64,000 nucleotides of DNA from Blautia schinkii DSM 10518. Its GTDB lineage: Bacteria > Bacillota > Clostridia > Lachnospirales > Lachnospiraceae. Position 1 is the stretch's first letter. Each line of letters starts with the position of its first letter. The notes beneath the pieces are model-generated. The model saw nothing but the letters and a program-made list of their open reading frames with translations. It was not told the DNA's origin and searched no databases. A program made the translations under genes and the position numbers. Positions 43,819 through 52,714 of this stretch are shown here, in pieces. The DNA lies in assembly GCA_000702025.1 (NCBI GenBank), contig JNKJ01000036.1, positions 1 to 64,000 of the forward strand, in the 5' to 3' direction.

Positions 43819-44853
43819 TTATCCACGAAGCTCTTCAAGCAAGGTAAGAAGCTGATCAACTAAATCATCACCAACCTCTTCTCTCATATATTCTTCGCAA
43901 ACAGGTCCATAAGCGTCATGCCATCCTTTAAGTTCCTCTTCTGTAGGTACATATACAGTCATTCCATTTTCTTCCAAGGTGGCGATACCGCTTTCCTCCA
44001 GTTTATCAGTCACTTCTCTGGATTTCTTCGTTGCTTCCACGTTTGCTGCTTCGATAACTTCCTTTTGAGAATCAGACAGGCTATTATAAAATTTGTCACT
44101 TATCATGTAACTCATAACCGTTGGTGTATGATTATCAAGGACATACCAATCCTGCACTTCATAAGTTTTATCGATAACAACGTTCTGGATTGGATTTTCC
44201 TGTCCGTCTACAACGCCATTCTGCATTGCAACATACATTTCAGCTGCGGGCATCGGAACCGGATTTGCACTGATCGCATTCACCATTTCTGTATAAACCG
44301 GACTATCCGGAACACGGAATGTCAATCCTTTTGCGTCTTCCACAGAACGCAGCTCGCGCCCCTTACATGTGAAGCTGCGCATACCTGTACAAGAATTTCC
44401 CAATACACGAATACCTGCATTCTCACATGTTTCTTCAAGAACTCCCTTCGCCCAATCACTATCTACAACTTCATTGACCTCCGCAATATTGTTGAACACA
44501 CCCGGCATACTGAAAATCATGGTATTGGGGTCATAGTTATTCAAAAGAGAGGAGTTCTGAATCGTCATTTGAACTGTACCGGCAGAAACTGCGCCCACAG
44601 TGTCCTGCTGATTTCCAAGTGCATTTCCCGGATACAGCTCTACAGTGATAGAATCGCTGTTAGCCTCTACGTATTCCTTAAATGTTTCCGCATACATCAC
44701 TTCATCATCCACTTCACGATCTGGATTACTATGTGTGAAACCAAGTTTTATAGTCACCTTTTCTTCCGTAGCATTCTCTTCTGCGTATACGGTCACTCCT
44801 GTTGTCATCGCCATCATTGCAGCAAGTACGACTGCTAAAGTTCTTTTCTTCAT
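43819..44853 (-). CDS. TRAP transporter solute-binding protein (DctP)
   Basis: The 344-residue protein has a signal peptide (residues 1-25, ending VYAEE) and then a DctP-type fold: IKLGFTHSNPDREVDDEVMYAE, TIQNSSLLNNYDPN and the ligand-arginine region GLTFRVPDSPVYTEM. The family binds carboxylates such as uronic or keto-acids. There is no lipobox cysteine, so it may be retained only by binding the permease or be released; this is unusual in a monoderm. It precedes DctQ and DctM. Confidence 0.9.
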   Translation of the reverse strand: MKKRTLAVVLAAMMAMTTGVTVYAEENATEEKVTIKLGFTHSNPDREVDDEVMYAETFKEYVEANSDSITVELYPGNALGNQQDTVGAVSAGTVQMTIQNSSLLNNYDPNTMIFSMPGVFNNIAEVNEVVDSDWAKGVLEETCENAGIRVLGNSCTGMRSFTCKGRELRSVEDAKGLTFRVPDSPVYTEMVNAISANPVPMPAAEMYVAMQNGVVDGQENPIQNVVIDKTYEVQDWYVLDNHTPTVMSYMISDKFYNSLSDSQKEVIEAANVEATKKSREVTDKLEESGIATLEENGMTVYVPTEEELKGWHDAYGPVCEEYMREEVGDDLVDQLLTLLEELRG

Positions 44854-44939
44854 ATCTTTTCCTCCTAAATTATATTGGTGTAAGGCTACATACCCAACAA
44901 TCCGTTCTGTTTTTTGCTCTCTATTGGAAATATCACGGT

Positions 44940-45758
44940 TTACCTGAATTTTGAAAGTGTTTCTTCTCTAATGGTTTTAAGAGCTGCGCCATAATTGCCG
45001 AAATCATTACCCATGATAACCATATTAACGCCTTTATCTACCAGTTTTTTAGCATTTTCATATGTTGGCGGAACCGCCGGAGCCATTACGGCAATCCCTT
45101 TCGGACGAGCTTTTGCAATGATATCCTTCATAGCCACATCTGCAGGACTGTCATTTAAATCATAAAAAGAATTTCCGCCGGAAGTATTTGTCTTGCAATT
45201 CAGAGACATGGAAAAATCTGCCGGTCCAAAATTAATCGCATCCACACCCGGTACAGCCAGCATTTCGTCTAACTGATCTGTAAATTCGAAATCCTCTGCC
45301 ATTGGAATTACAAGCTCTGTTCTGTTTGCTTCTTCGTAAAACTCTACACCATCCATGTTAAAACCATACTGTGCCGCACGCACATTTACATCAAATCCAC
45401 GACGCCCAAGTGGTGGGAATTTGGCTCCGCTTACACAGGTTTTCATTTCCTCAATTGTACGAACATGCGGAATAATTACGCCTTCTGCACCCATCTCAAG
45501 AGCTTTGCGGATTTCAATCATATCTGGTTTGGTGACTCTTACCAGAGGGCTCACTCCCACGGACCGCGCTGCAAGAATTGCTTCACGGAGCCCCGTTGTC
45601 TCCCACGGACAATGCTCTGCGTCAATAAATGCAAAGTCAAATCCCGCATATCCGAGTAGTTCAATAAACTGAGGACAACCAGAATAAATAGTCACACCAA
45701 ATACCGGTCTTTCTTTCATAACTTCTTTCAAATGATTCTCATAAATTACATTTTTCAT
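44940..45758 (-). CDS. HpcH/HpaI family class II aldolase
   Basis: The 272-residue protein has the family features FGVTIYSGCPQFIELLGYAGFDFAFIDAEHCPW, PLVRVTKPDMIEIRKALEMGAEGVIIPHV and the metal-binding region at EDFEFTDQLDEML and INFGPADFS. Such aldolases split 2-keto-3-deoxy or 4-hydroxy-2-oxo acids, for example 2-keto-3-deoxyglucarate, to pyruvate and an aldehyde. It follows the SDR gene by 13 bp and precedes the TRAP genes, so it probably degrades the imported acid. Confidence 0.87.
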   Translation of the reverse strand: MKNVIYENHLKEVMKERPVFGVTIYSGCPQFIELLGYAGFDFAFIDAEHCPWETTGLREAILAARSVGVSPLVRVTKPDMIEIRKALEMGAEGVIIPHVRTIEEMKTCVSGAKFPPLGRRGFDVNVRAAQYGFNMDGVEFYEEANRTELVIPMAEDFEFTDQLDEMLAVPGVDAINFGPADFSMSLNCKTNTSGGNSFYDLNDSPADVAMKDIIAKARPKGIAVMAPAVPPTYENAKKLVDKGVNMVIMGNDFGNYGAALKTIREETLSKFR

Positions 45759-45771
45759 ATTCTATTCCCCC

Positions 45772-46605
45772 TTACCATGCTGTCCAGCCGCCATCAATCA
45801 CAAGATTCGCTCCTGTCATAAAAGAGGAAGCCTTAGAAGCAAGAAAAATAATTGCTCCATTGTACTCGTCCTCCTGGGACATGCGCCCCATAGGCATTCT
45901 GGATGTGAAATTTTTAATAAATGTTTCATCCTGTGTATCTCTCCACACTCCGGCCGGAGTCAGGGTATTCACTCTGATTCCCTTTTTCCCCCAATAGGTA
46001 GCACAATACCTTGTCAGATTATAAACGCCTGATTTCGCAGCAGAATATGCAACTGGCTTTATGAATGGAACGCCTGTCCGCTCCTCCTTGTACGCATATA
46101 TATCCTGAATAGGTGAAACCATTCCATAGATAGAACCAACATTAATGATCGATCCACCTTTTCCGGCTTCCACCATTCTTGCCCCTACTGCTTGTGTCAT
46201 AAGAAATGTCCCGACAAGATTTACATCTACAACCTCTCTGAAAACTTCTTCGGGAAACTTTTCGAACGGTCCGGATACTTCCGGCGGTGCACTCGGCTGC
46301 GTATCAATTCCGGCGCAATTTACCAAAACATCCGGAGCATCCTCCCATATTTCCTGTAATTCATTCAAAGCAGCTTCCGTTGTTGATTTATCAGTAATAT
46401 CAACTTTAAAAACCCTGAAACTCTCTGCTTTATATTGATCCGAGGGAAAAATCCTTTCTACTCGCTCAGGCGTTGGATGTGCTGCAAAAACAGCAACTCT
46501 GGCATCTCTGTCATACAATGCTTTTACAAAATTTTTGCCAATCTGTCCAAGCCCTCCCGTGACTATGCAGATTTTATTCGATACGTCGAACAATTCATCT
46601 CTCAC
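45772..46605 (-). CDS. Short-chain dehydrogenase/reductase (sugar acid type)
   Basis: The 277-residue protein has the SDR NAD-site ICIVTGGLGQIGKNFVKAL, LVNCAGI, the catalytic tyrosine region PVAYSAAKSGVYNLTRY and RVNTLTPAGVW. It resembles gluconate and 3-ketoacid sugar-acid dehydrogenases. It begins with GTG after AGGAGGAG and opens the operon of aldolase and TRAP importer. It probably oxidises or reduces an intermediate of the same acid. Confidence 0.87.
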   Translation of the reverse strand: MRDELFDVSNKICIVTGGLGQIGKNFVKALYDRDARVAVFAAHPTPERVERIFPSDQYKAESFRVFKVDITDKSTTEAALNELQEIWEDAPDVLVNCAGIDTQPSAPPEVSGPFEKFPEEVFREVVDVNLVGTFLMTQAVGARMVEAGKGGSIINVGSIYGMVSPIQDIYAYKEERTGVPFIKPVAYSAAKSGVYNLTRYCATYWGKKGIRVNTLTPAGVWRDTQDETFIKNFTSRMPMGRMSQEDEYNGAIIFLASKASSFMTGANLVIDGGWTAW

Positions 46606-46644
46606 AACATCTCCTCCTTTTAGAACTATTTTAAGTGGTATGAC

Positions 46645-46692
46645 GTCCTAACATCGTATTTCCATACTATCACCTGTGTATCTTTGTGTCAA
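46645..46692 (-). promoter_or_regulatory. Promoter and operator of the SDR-aldolase-TRAP operon
   Basis: On the minus strand TTGACA (46687-46692), a 17-bp spacer and TAGTAT (46664-46669) form the promoter. Immediately downstream of the expected start lies the 14-mer whose plus-strand reading is GTCCTAACATCGTA (46645-46658), which recurs with one change at the divergent dapA promoter (47743-47756). The region 46693-46820 is AT-rich and otherwise silent. Confidence 0.55.
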
Positions 46693-46827
46693 TCTGTGTT
46701 ATTAAACATATTTTTGCTAATTTATTTATGCATTTTTACATATTTTTCTATATTTTTCTTATCATTAACATATTTTATTGTCTATTTATCACAGATTTTT
46801 GTTGTGAAAATAGATAAAATATACATA

Positions 46828-46856
46828 TTGACTTTACGATTTTATAGGTATAACAT
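46828..46856 (+). promoter_or_regulatory. Promoter candidate of the GntR regulator gene
   Basis: TTGACT (46828-46833) is followed at 17 bp by TAACAT (46851-46856), with an overlapping TATAAC. No copy of the 14-mer box is seen here. Confidence 0.4.
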
Positions 46857-47010
46857 TAATAAAGCCTTATTTTTAATGTCTATTTTTGGTAATATGGTCT
46901 TAATCTTAAAAAAGCCCACGAGCATATAACAGAGCAATATAGACAGAACCACCTGGAATAGATCATGTATGCCGAAGCAATATAAATAAGATCAAAGGAG
47001 ACTAAAACAT

Positions 47011-47709
47011 ATGTTAGCAGTAACAAAAAAATCCGCCACACAATTAGCTGTCGAGAATCTACGTTCCTATGTCGCAAATGAATCAGTCCAGGTTGGTGAT
47101 TCTTTTCCTACAGAAAAAGAATTATGCAGTACCCTTGGCGTAGGACGTGGAACCGTCCGAGAAGCTGTAAAGATTCTTATCGCACAGGGTTTTCTTGAAA
47201 TCAAGCCAGGCATAGGTACGTTTGTAAAAAGTAAAACTCCCATACAAACAGATTCACTTTCTACATGGTTTCTTACTAACGAAGTAGAATTGCAGGATCT
47301 CACTGTCATACGTTCAGCGCTCGAACCTCTGGCCACAAAACTGGCAATTGAAAAATGCAGCGAAGAGCAGTTGTCCGAACTGAAAAAAAACCAGGCCAAT
47401 GCAGTGAAAGCCGCCGAAAACTGCGATGCTGCTGCATTGGCACATTATGACGAAGAATTTCATCGCACTATTTTTCTGATTGCAGGGAATGCATTATTAG
47501 TAGAAATCAACGATATGATTACGAAACATCTATCACAGTTTCGTAAAAATACTTTTAAAATAAAAAAGAATATCGATAATTTTATACCAGCTCACGGTGC
47601 GATTATTCGAGCTTTTGAAATGCATGATGTAGCACTTGGCGAGAAAAAAATGAAGCAGCATATGAAAAAAGTTTCAAAAGACTTGGAAGCAAGCAAATTC
47701 AATTCATAG
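47011..47709 (+). CDS. GntR/FadR family transcriptional regulator
   Basis: The 232-residue protein has an N-terminal winged helix (VGDSFPTEKELCSTLGVGRGTVREAVKILIAQGFLEI, residues about 28-64) and a FadR-type all-helical C-terminal domain with the metal-binding pattern HYDEEFHRTIFLIAGN. It likely represses the divergent SDR-aldolase-TRAP operon and the downstream dapA-like gene, releasing on binding a sugar acid. The shared GTCCTAACATC box in both promoters supports this. The start has AAAGGAG upstream. Confidence 0.88.
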   Translation: MLAVTKKSATQLAVENLRSYVANESVQVGDSFPTEKELCSTLGVGRGTVREAVKILIAQGFLEIKPGIGTFVKSKTPIQTDSLSTWFLTNEVELQDLTVIRSALEPLATKLAIEKCSEEQLSELKKNQANAVKAAENCDAAALAHYDEEFHRTIFLIAGNALLVEINDMITKHLSQFRKNTFKIKKNIDNFIPAHGAIIRAFEMHDVALGEKKMKQHMKKVSKDLEASKFNS

Positions 47710-47740
47710 TTTATTTATGATATATGCTTGTCCTGAGAAT

Positions 47741-47769
47741 TTGTCCTAACATCATAACTAATATATAAT
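47741..47769 (+). promoter_or_regulatory. Promoter and operator of the DapA-family gene
   Basis: TTGTCC (47741-47746), a 17-bp spacer and TATAAT (47764-47769). The shared box GTCCTAACATCATA (47743-47756) overlaps the -35, where bound repressor would block polymerase. Confidence 0.55.
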
Positions 47770-47808
47770 TTAAATGCTAACAGAATATGTGTCTGTAGAA
47801 AGGAACTT

Positions 47809-48720
47809 ATGAGCACTTTAGAAAACAGTAAATTTAAAAAGATATTTTCTGCTCTGGAATTACCCATGTGTCCGGACGAATCTATCGATATGGTGGCACT
47901 TGCCTGTCTCATTGAATACCAGCTTCGTATCGGAGTAGAAGGTTTTTATTGCATGGGCTCTTCTGGTGAAGCACTGCTCCTAAATCTGGATGAACGAAAA
48001 AAAGCACTTGAAAAAGTGATTGAAGTCGTAAATGGACGTGTACCGGTCATTGCACATGTTGGTACAGTCCGGACAGAAGATGCTAAATCCCTTGCGCAGC
48101 ATGCAGCTTACGTTGGCGCTGACGCTATTTCCATGATTCCTCCCTACTACTATAAATTCAGTATGGATGAGATTATTACATATTATGAGGATATCATTAA
48201 CGCTGTTTCGGATATCGGGGTAATTGTGTATAATATCCCCCAGTTTACTGGTGTTGAATTTAACAAAGATAATGCCGGAATTCTTCTCTCCAACGAACGC
48301 GTAATAGGAGTTAAACATACCTCCAACAACCTCAATTCGTTGGAACGTATGAGAAACGCTTATCCCGGAAAGATACTGTTTAATGGATTCGATGAGCAAT
48401 TCATTGGTGCACTTGCGATGGGAGCCGAAGCAACAATCGGAACTACCGTGAACATCTTCGCTCCACTCTTCATCACAGCACGTAATCTATTCAATTCCGG
48501 AAATGTTTCTGAGGCATTAAATATACAAACAAAAATCAATTATTATGTTGAAGAAATGTGTAAAGCAGGTATATTTAGTGCTGTAAAATATCTCCTCACA
48601 AAACGCGGCATTCCGTGCGGTAACTGCAGAAAACCATTTCATACTCTTTCACAGGCAGAATGCTTGAGGATGGATGCTCTTATGGAGGATTACGACGAAT
48701 TTTTAAAAACATTATCATGA
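47809..48720 (+). CDS. DapA/NanA family class I aldolase
   Basis: The 303-residue (beta/alpha)8 protein is of the dihydrodipicolinate synthase/N-acetylneuraminate lyase family. The Schiff-base lysine is Lys169 (VIGVKHTS), the proton-relay tyrosine is Tyr141 (VIVYNIP) and the substrate loop is CMGSSGEALLL. Family members act on 2-oxo acids, including 2-keto-3-deoxy sugar acids. Its neighbours suggest a 2-keto-3-deoxy acid rather than lysine synthesis. AAAGGAA precedes the start. Confidence 0.88.
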   Translation: MSTLENSKFKKIFSALELPMCPDESIDMVALACLIEYQLRIGVEGFYCMGSSGEALLLNLDERKKALEKVIEVVNGRVPVIAHVGTVRTEDAKSLAQHAAYVGADAISMIPPYYYKFSMDEIITYYEDIINAVSDIGVIVYNIPQFTGVEFNKDNAGILLSNERVIGVKHTSNNLNSLERMRNAYPGKILFNGFDEQFIGALAMGAEATIGTTVNIFAPLFITARNLFNSGNVSEALNIQTKINYYVEEMCKAGIFSAVKYLLTKRGIPCGNCRKPFHTLSQAECLRMDALMEDYDEFLKTLS

Positions 48721-48786
48721 ACATAATAAACCAGTCTGAACACCTGTCGGTAACAGATATCGACATACGGTTCATTCGGTTAGTCA

Positions 48787-48840
48787 AATACAGTTATAGC
48801 TGCATCCTTCAGTCGAGAGGGCAGCTATAACTGTATTTTG
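48787..48840. terminator. Terminator after the DapA-family gene
   Basis: AATACAGTTATAGCTGC (48787-48803) pairs perfectly with GCAGCTATAACTGTATT (48821-48837) and is followed by TTGTT. The remainder of the 304-bp gap (to 49024) holds a short AT-rich stretch and no recognisable gene. Confidence 0.85.
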
Positions 48841-49024
48841 TTGCCATCTTTACCAAAAGATACGCCGACATCGGCCTTATAAGGTAAGCAGCTTCGCACC
48901 GGTTTCTATTCTTCTTACCGTTCGATAACATTCAATAACATTCCAGGGAATCTCTTCTCCTTGCGCATATCCCATCCGTAGTATAGAATAGCATCATAAC
49001 CCAAACTTTTGAAAGGATTCCACT

Positions 49025-49726
49025 ATGTCAAACACTCTCCTGATCATCGAAGACGACAACGACATCAACCGTCTCCTGGAGCATATTCTGCAGAACGCAG
49101 GCTATCAGACCGACACTGCTTTTTCCGGAACCGAGGGGCGTCTGCTGCTGTCTCTGAAAAATTATGATCTCATCCTGCTGGACCTCATGCTCCCCGGGCT
49201 TTCCGGCGAGGAGCTTCTCTGCGAGCTTCGGGAAAAACACCACATGCCAGTGATCATCCTCTCCGCCAAGGGAAGCCTTGAGGATAAAGTAAACGTCCTG
49301 AGCCTTGGCGCAGACGACTATATCACTAAACCCTTTGAAAAACAGGAGCTTCTTGCAAGAGTCCAAGCCCAGCTCAGGCGGGCAGGTGTCTACTCCGCGT
49401 CACCCCAAATCCAGGAACCGGAACGCGAAAATAAGCTTATATGCCGCAGCCTCGTTCTCTACCCAGAATATTGCAAGGTCACACTTGAAGACGAGGAAGT
49501 CCCCCTCACCACCCATGAATTCCTGCTCCTCCAGGTCATGATGGCCCACCCGCGCAAGGTTTTCTCCAAGGAAAGCCTCTATCAGGCTGTATGGAACCAG
49601 GACACCTGCATCGAGGACAATTCCGTAAGCGTACATATCAGCAACATCCGCAAAAAACTGGCCCGGATATCAAATGAAGAATACATAAAAACCGTATGGG
49701 GCCTTGGCTATAAAATGAATATATAA
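49025..49726 (+). CDS. OmpR-family response regulator
   Basis: This is a 233-residue regulator with a receiver domain (LLIIEDDNDINRLLEHIL, phospho-acceptor Asp53 in LLDLMLPG, later ADDYITKPF) and a C-terminal winged helix (LTTHEFLLLQVM, RKVFSKESLYQAVW, VHISNIRKKL). It pairs with the histidine kinase at 51666, with the two exporter genes between them. The direct repeats upstream of the exporter are its likely targets. Confidence 0.9.
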   Translation: MSNTLLIIEDDNDINRLLEHILQNAGYQTDTAFSGTEGRLLLSLKNYDLILLDLMLPGLSGEELLCELREKHHMPVIILSAKGSLEDKVNVLSLGADDYITKPFEKQELLARVQAQLRRAGVYSASPQIQEPERENKLICRSLVLYPEYCKVTLEDEEVPLTTHEFLLLQVMMAHPRKVFSKESLYQAVWNQDTCIEDNSVSVHISNIRKKLARISNEEYIKTVWGLGYKMNI

Positions 49727-49769
49727 AGGTATCCTGCCCGAATTCACTTCATGAATATCAAGCGGGAAA

Positions 49770-49824
49770 CTTTAAGTTTTCTTTAAACTTTCCAAAGGAC
49801 TCCTTTAAGCTTTGATTCTATTAT
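49770..49824 (+). promoter_or_regulatory. Phased direct repeats and -10 box ahead of the ABC exporter
   Basis: CTTTAAGTTTT (49770-49780), CTTTAAACTTT (49781-49791) and CTTTAAGCTTT (49803-49813) sit in exact 11-bp phase (one unit between the second and third is not conserved). A TATTAT -10 (49819-49824) follows with no good -35 hexamer. The pattern fits an OmpR-family activator binding one face of the helix. Confidence 0.55.
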
Positions 49825-49849
49825 AGAGAGCAGGAAAGGAGATTTTACT

Positions 49850-50773
49850 ATGCAGGAAACCGTTTTATCCATGACAAATATTTCAAAAGCTTATAAGAAA
49901 AAACCGGTACTATCCGATATCCACATGACCATCCCAAGAGGCGCCATCTATGGCCTGGCGGGCAGCAATGGTGCAGGAAAATCCACACTCATGCGTATCA
50001 TCTCCGGGCAGACAGCCGCGGATAAAGGTGAGCTTAACCTATTCGGAACAATCCCTGTGAGAAACAACACTCAAATCCGTCACAGAATGGGTATCTTAAT
50101 TGAGGAGCCCGGATTTTTCCATCATATGACAGCAGCGGAAAATCTCGAATACTACCGCCTGCAGTTTGGCGTGCCCGGCGAAGAAAGGATTTCCGAAGTC
50201 TTAGATCTGGTGGGACTTTCCCAGACAGGCAAGAAAAAATTCGGGGACTTCTCTATGGGCATGAAGCAGCGGCTGGGACTGGCGCTCGCTCTGCTCCACT
50301 CACCGGAATTCCTGGTTCTTGATGAACCGATCAATGGTCTGGACCCGGAAAGCATACGCGAAATGCGTCGTGTATTTCTTGATCTGAATAAAAGACAAAA
50401 TGTGACCCTTCTTATCTCAAGCCACATCCTTGCAGAGCTTGAGAACATTGCAACCGTTTATGGTTTTCTCTCTCATGGGAAATTGCTGCAGGAGATTACT
50501 GCCGAAGAATTGAAAAAGAAATGCAGCACGTATATTGATTTACAGGTAACAGATTCTAAACAAATGTGCGTAGTTCTGGAAAAGGATTTAGGGCTTACGG
50601 ACTACCAGGTCCACCCGGACGGACATATTCACATTTTCCACGCGATGGAACGTGGGGAGGAGATTGCACGTGCTGCCGTTATGAAAGGCATTGGCCTCAA
50701 ATCACTGTCCTCCCATGCATTGAATCTGGAGAACTATTATATGAACTTGATGGGAGGCGATACAAATGTTTAA
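49850..50773 (+). CDS. ABC exporter ATP-binding protein (BcrA-like)
   Basis: This 307-residue ATPase has Walker A GSNGAGKST, the Q-loop region IRHRMGILIEEPGFF, signature FSMGMKQRLGLALALLHSP and Walker B LVLDEPINGLD. It resembles the ATPases of ABC-2 exporters that protect against bacitracin and lantibiotics (BcrA type), each paired with a small permease. It overlaps the permease gene by 8 bp and follows the phased direct repeats. AAGGAG precedes the start. Confidence 0.87.
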   Translation: MQETVLSMTNISKAYKKKPVLSDIHMTIPRGAIYGLAGSNGAGKSTLMRIISGQTAADKGELNLFGTIPVRNNTQIRHRMGILIEEPGFFHHMTAAENLEYYRLQFGVPGEERISEVLDLVGLSQTGKKKFGDFSMGMKQRLGLALALLHSPEFLVLDEPINGLDPESIREMRRVFLDLNKRQNVTLLISSHILAELENIATVYGFLSHGKLLQEITAEELKKKCSTYIDLQVTDSKQMCVVLEKDLGLTDYQVHPDGHIHIFHAMERGEEIARAAVMKGIGLKSLSSHALNLENYYMNLMGGDTNV

Positions 50774-51530
50774 TTATATGAGAAGTGAAGCTTACCAGAT
50801 TCGCCGCAACCGCAGCTTTCTTGCCTGTCTTATCGTAATGACCGCGGGGATATTAGCTGTTATAGGCATTATGAAATATCTAGACTCACTTGCAGCATAT
50901 AAATTAGCCCTACCTATGAATGCACTGTATACCTCCATCAGCTTTATACACGGATTTATCATCATTGTGGCCGGAAGTCTGGAAAACAACGAATTTCAGC
51001 GGCACCACACACTGAAAAACAGTGTGGCCTTTGGCTTTCCCCGCGCCCAAATATATTTGGGGAAATTTTTCAGCCAGCTCCTAACATGTACACTTATCTA
51101 TATTGCCATGCCACTCCTTTTTACCGGGGTGGGCTGCCTGTTGCTGAAAACACCGCCAAGGGAGGAATTTATTCAGCTTTTCCGCGCGCTTGCAGGCGGT
51201 TATCCTCTTTGTGTATGTGAATTATCTATATGTTTTTGCTTTTTTACTAATTTAGGCGCAAATTGGGCCGGAGTACTTTCATCCGTGTTTGTAAGCTGGG
51301 GACTTCCTTTTATTTTTAATATTGTGGGCTATAAATTTCCTATTTTCACTGTACTCCACAAATGGAGTCCCGCTAATATGGTGGAATTCCAGCTTGACAG
51401 CCAAGGTATGCGCTATGCATTTTGGGACACAGCTTCCGGCATGGCCCACTGCTATCTAAGCGGCATTGTAGGGACACTGCTCTTTGTTGCTATTGGTTTA
51501 TACTGGCTGAATAAACGAGAAATCCGTTAA
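50766..51530 (+). CDS. ABC-2 type exporter permease
   Basis: The 254-residue membrane protein has six helices, in the layout of ABC-2 permeases of self-protection or antimicrobial-peptide exporters: a short cytoplasmic start MFNYMRSEAYQIRRNRSF, paired helices to residue 120, and a final LYWLNKREIR. Its ligand is unknown. The start overlaps the ATPase gene end. Confidence 0.85.
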   Translation: MFNYMRSEAYQIRRNRSFLACLIVMTAGILAVIGIMKYLDSLAAYKLALPMNALYTSISFIHGFIIIVAGSLENNEFQRHHTLKNSVAFGFPRAQIYLGKFFSQLLTCTLIYIAMPLLFTGVGCLLLKTPPREEFIQLFRALAGGYPLCVCELSICFCFFTNLGANWAGVLSSVFVSWGLPFIFNIVGYKFPIFTVLHKWSPANMVEFQLDSQGMRYAFWDTASGMAHCYLSGIVGTLLFVAIGLYWLNKREIR

Positions 51531-51665
51531 TTGCAAAGCCGCATATTTGTGTAGTGCCATGCAAAGCTTGGCTACAGTTCTTGCAGTCCGCGGCAGCCGC
51601 CGAATGGATATACGAGTATGTCCGCTGGGCTCGCTGCCTGCGGGAATAAAAGGGAGGTGTATTTT

Positions 51666-52586
51666 ATGACAGCTGCAATCCTTATCCTGATACTATGCAT
51701 AATTGTTCTTATCCTGTCTATACGCCTTCGCTCCCTGCACCAGGCCATGGACAGGCTTACCAAAGAGCTTAGAGAGATCAATCAGGAGACGCCTGCGCAC
51801 CGCCATCTGCAGGTGCCAGTGCCGGACCCCCATCTGGAAAAGCTGGCAGAGGAAATCAACCGCTGTCTCACGCAATCCTTTTCCCGGATCTACAGTCAAA
51901 AACAGCGTGAACAGGATATCCGGCGGGAGATCACCAATATCTCCCACGACCTGCGCACGCCATTGACAAGTATTCTGGGATATCTTGAATTGATTGAGGA
52001 GGACACACTTTCACCAGAGCAGTCGGAATATCTGGAAATCGTCCAGAAGCGGTCCCGGCATCTGAACATGCTCACTTCCCAGCTCTATGAATACGCCCGC
52101 CTGGAAGCAAAGGAACTTCCCTTGCACACAGAGTCCATTGACCTTACAGCCGTACTCAAAGAACATCTCCTCTCCTTTTACCAGGAATTTGAAAACAGGG
52201 GGCTCACCTTGACCCCCTGTCTCCCGGAAACCTCTGTTATGATCAGTGGCGATAAAGATGCTCTGGAGCGGGTGCTTCACAACCTTACCTCGAATATGCT
52301 CCGCTATGGCTTCGGCAATGCCCGGATTACCCTCGAGGGGAATCAGACACAAGCAGTGGTTACTTATGTCAACCAGGTGGCCGGGCTTACCGAAGAAGAT
52401 GTGTCCCATCTTTTTGACCCATTCTATACTGCAGACCAGGCTCGCACCAGCCGCAGAAGCGGACTGGGGATGACTGTGGCAAAGCTCCTCGCTGAACAGA
52501 TGGGCGGAAGCATAGAGGCAGAGCTTGACAACGATTCTCTGAAAATCACCTGTAGGCTGCCGCTGTGCATTGAAGAAAATTGCTAA
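51666..52586 (+). CDS. Sensor histidine kinase with minimal sensor region
   Basis: The 306-residue protein has one N-terminal membrane segment (residues 4-19), a coiled-coil linker, a dimerisation domain with phospho-His94 in NISHDLRTPLTSILGY, and an ATPase domain with HNLTSNMLRYGF and SGLGMTVAKLLAEQMGG. It has essentially no extracellular domain, so like intramembrane-sensing kinases it may detect the exporter or membrane stress. It lies with the response regulator at 49025 and the exporter. ATG 51666 follows GGGAGGTG. Confidence 0.87.
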   Translation: MTAAILILILCIIVLILSIRLRSLHQAMDRLTKELREINQETPAHRHLQVPVPDPHLEKLAEEINRCLTQSFSRIYSQKQREQDIRREITNISHDLRTPLTSILGYLELIEEDTLSPEQSEYLEIVQKRSRHLNMLTSQLYEYARLEAKELPLHTESIDLTAVLKEHLLSFYQEFENRGLTLTPCLPETSVMISGDKDALERVLHNLTSNMLRYGFGNARITLEGNQTQAVVTYVNQVAGLTEEDVSHLFDPFYTADQARTSRRSGLGMTVAKLLAEQMGGSIEAELDNDSLKITCRLPLCIEENC

Positions 52587-52714
52587 TTGATAATTTTATT
52601 TTCATGAAAGAGCACACCGCGATTATAATGCAGCCGGAATCATCACTGAATATTTACTTTAATAAAACAGAATTCCTTAATTGTAACACCTCCTGAATAT
52701 CTCTTATAATGTTC

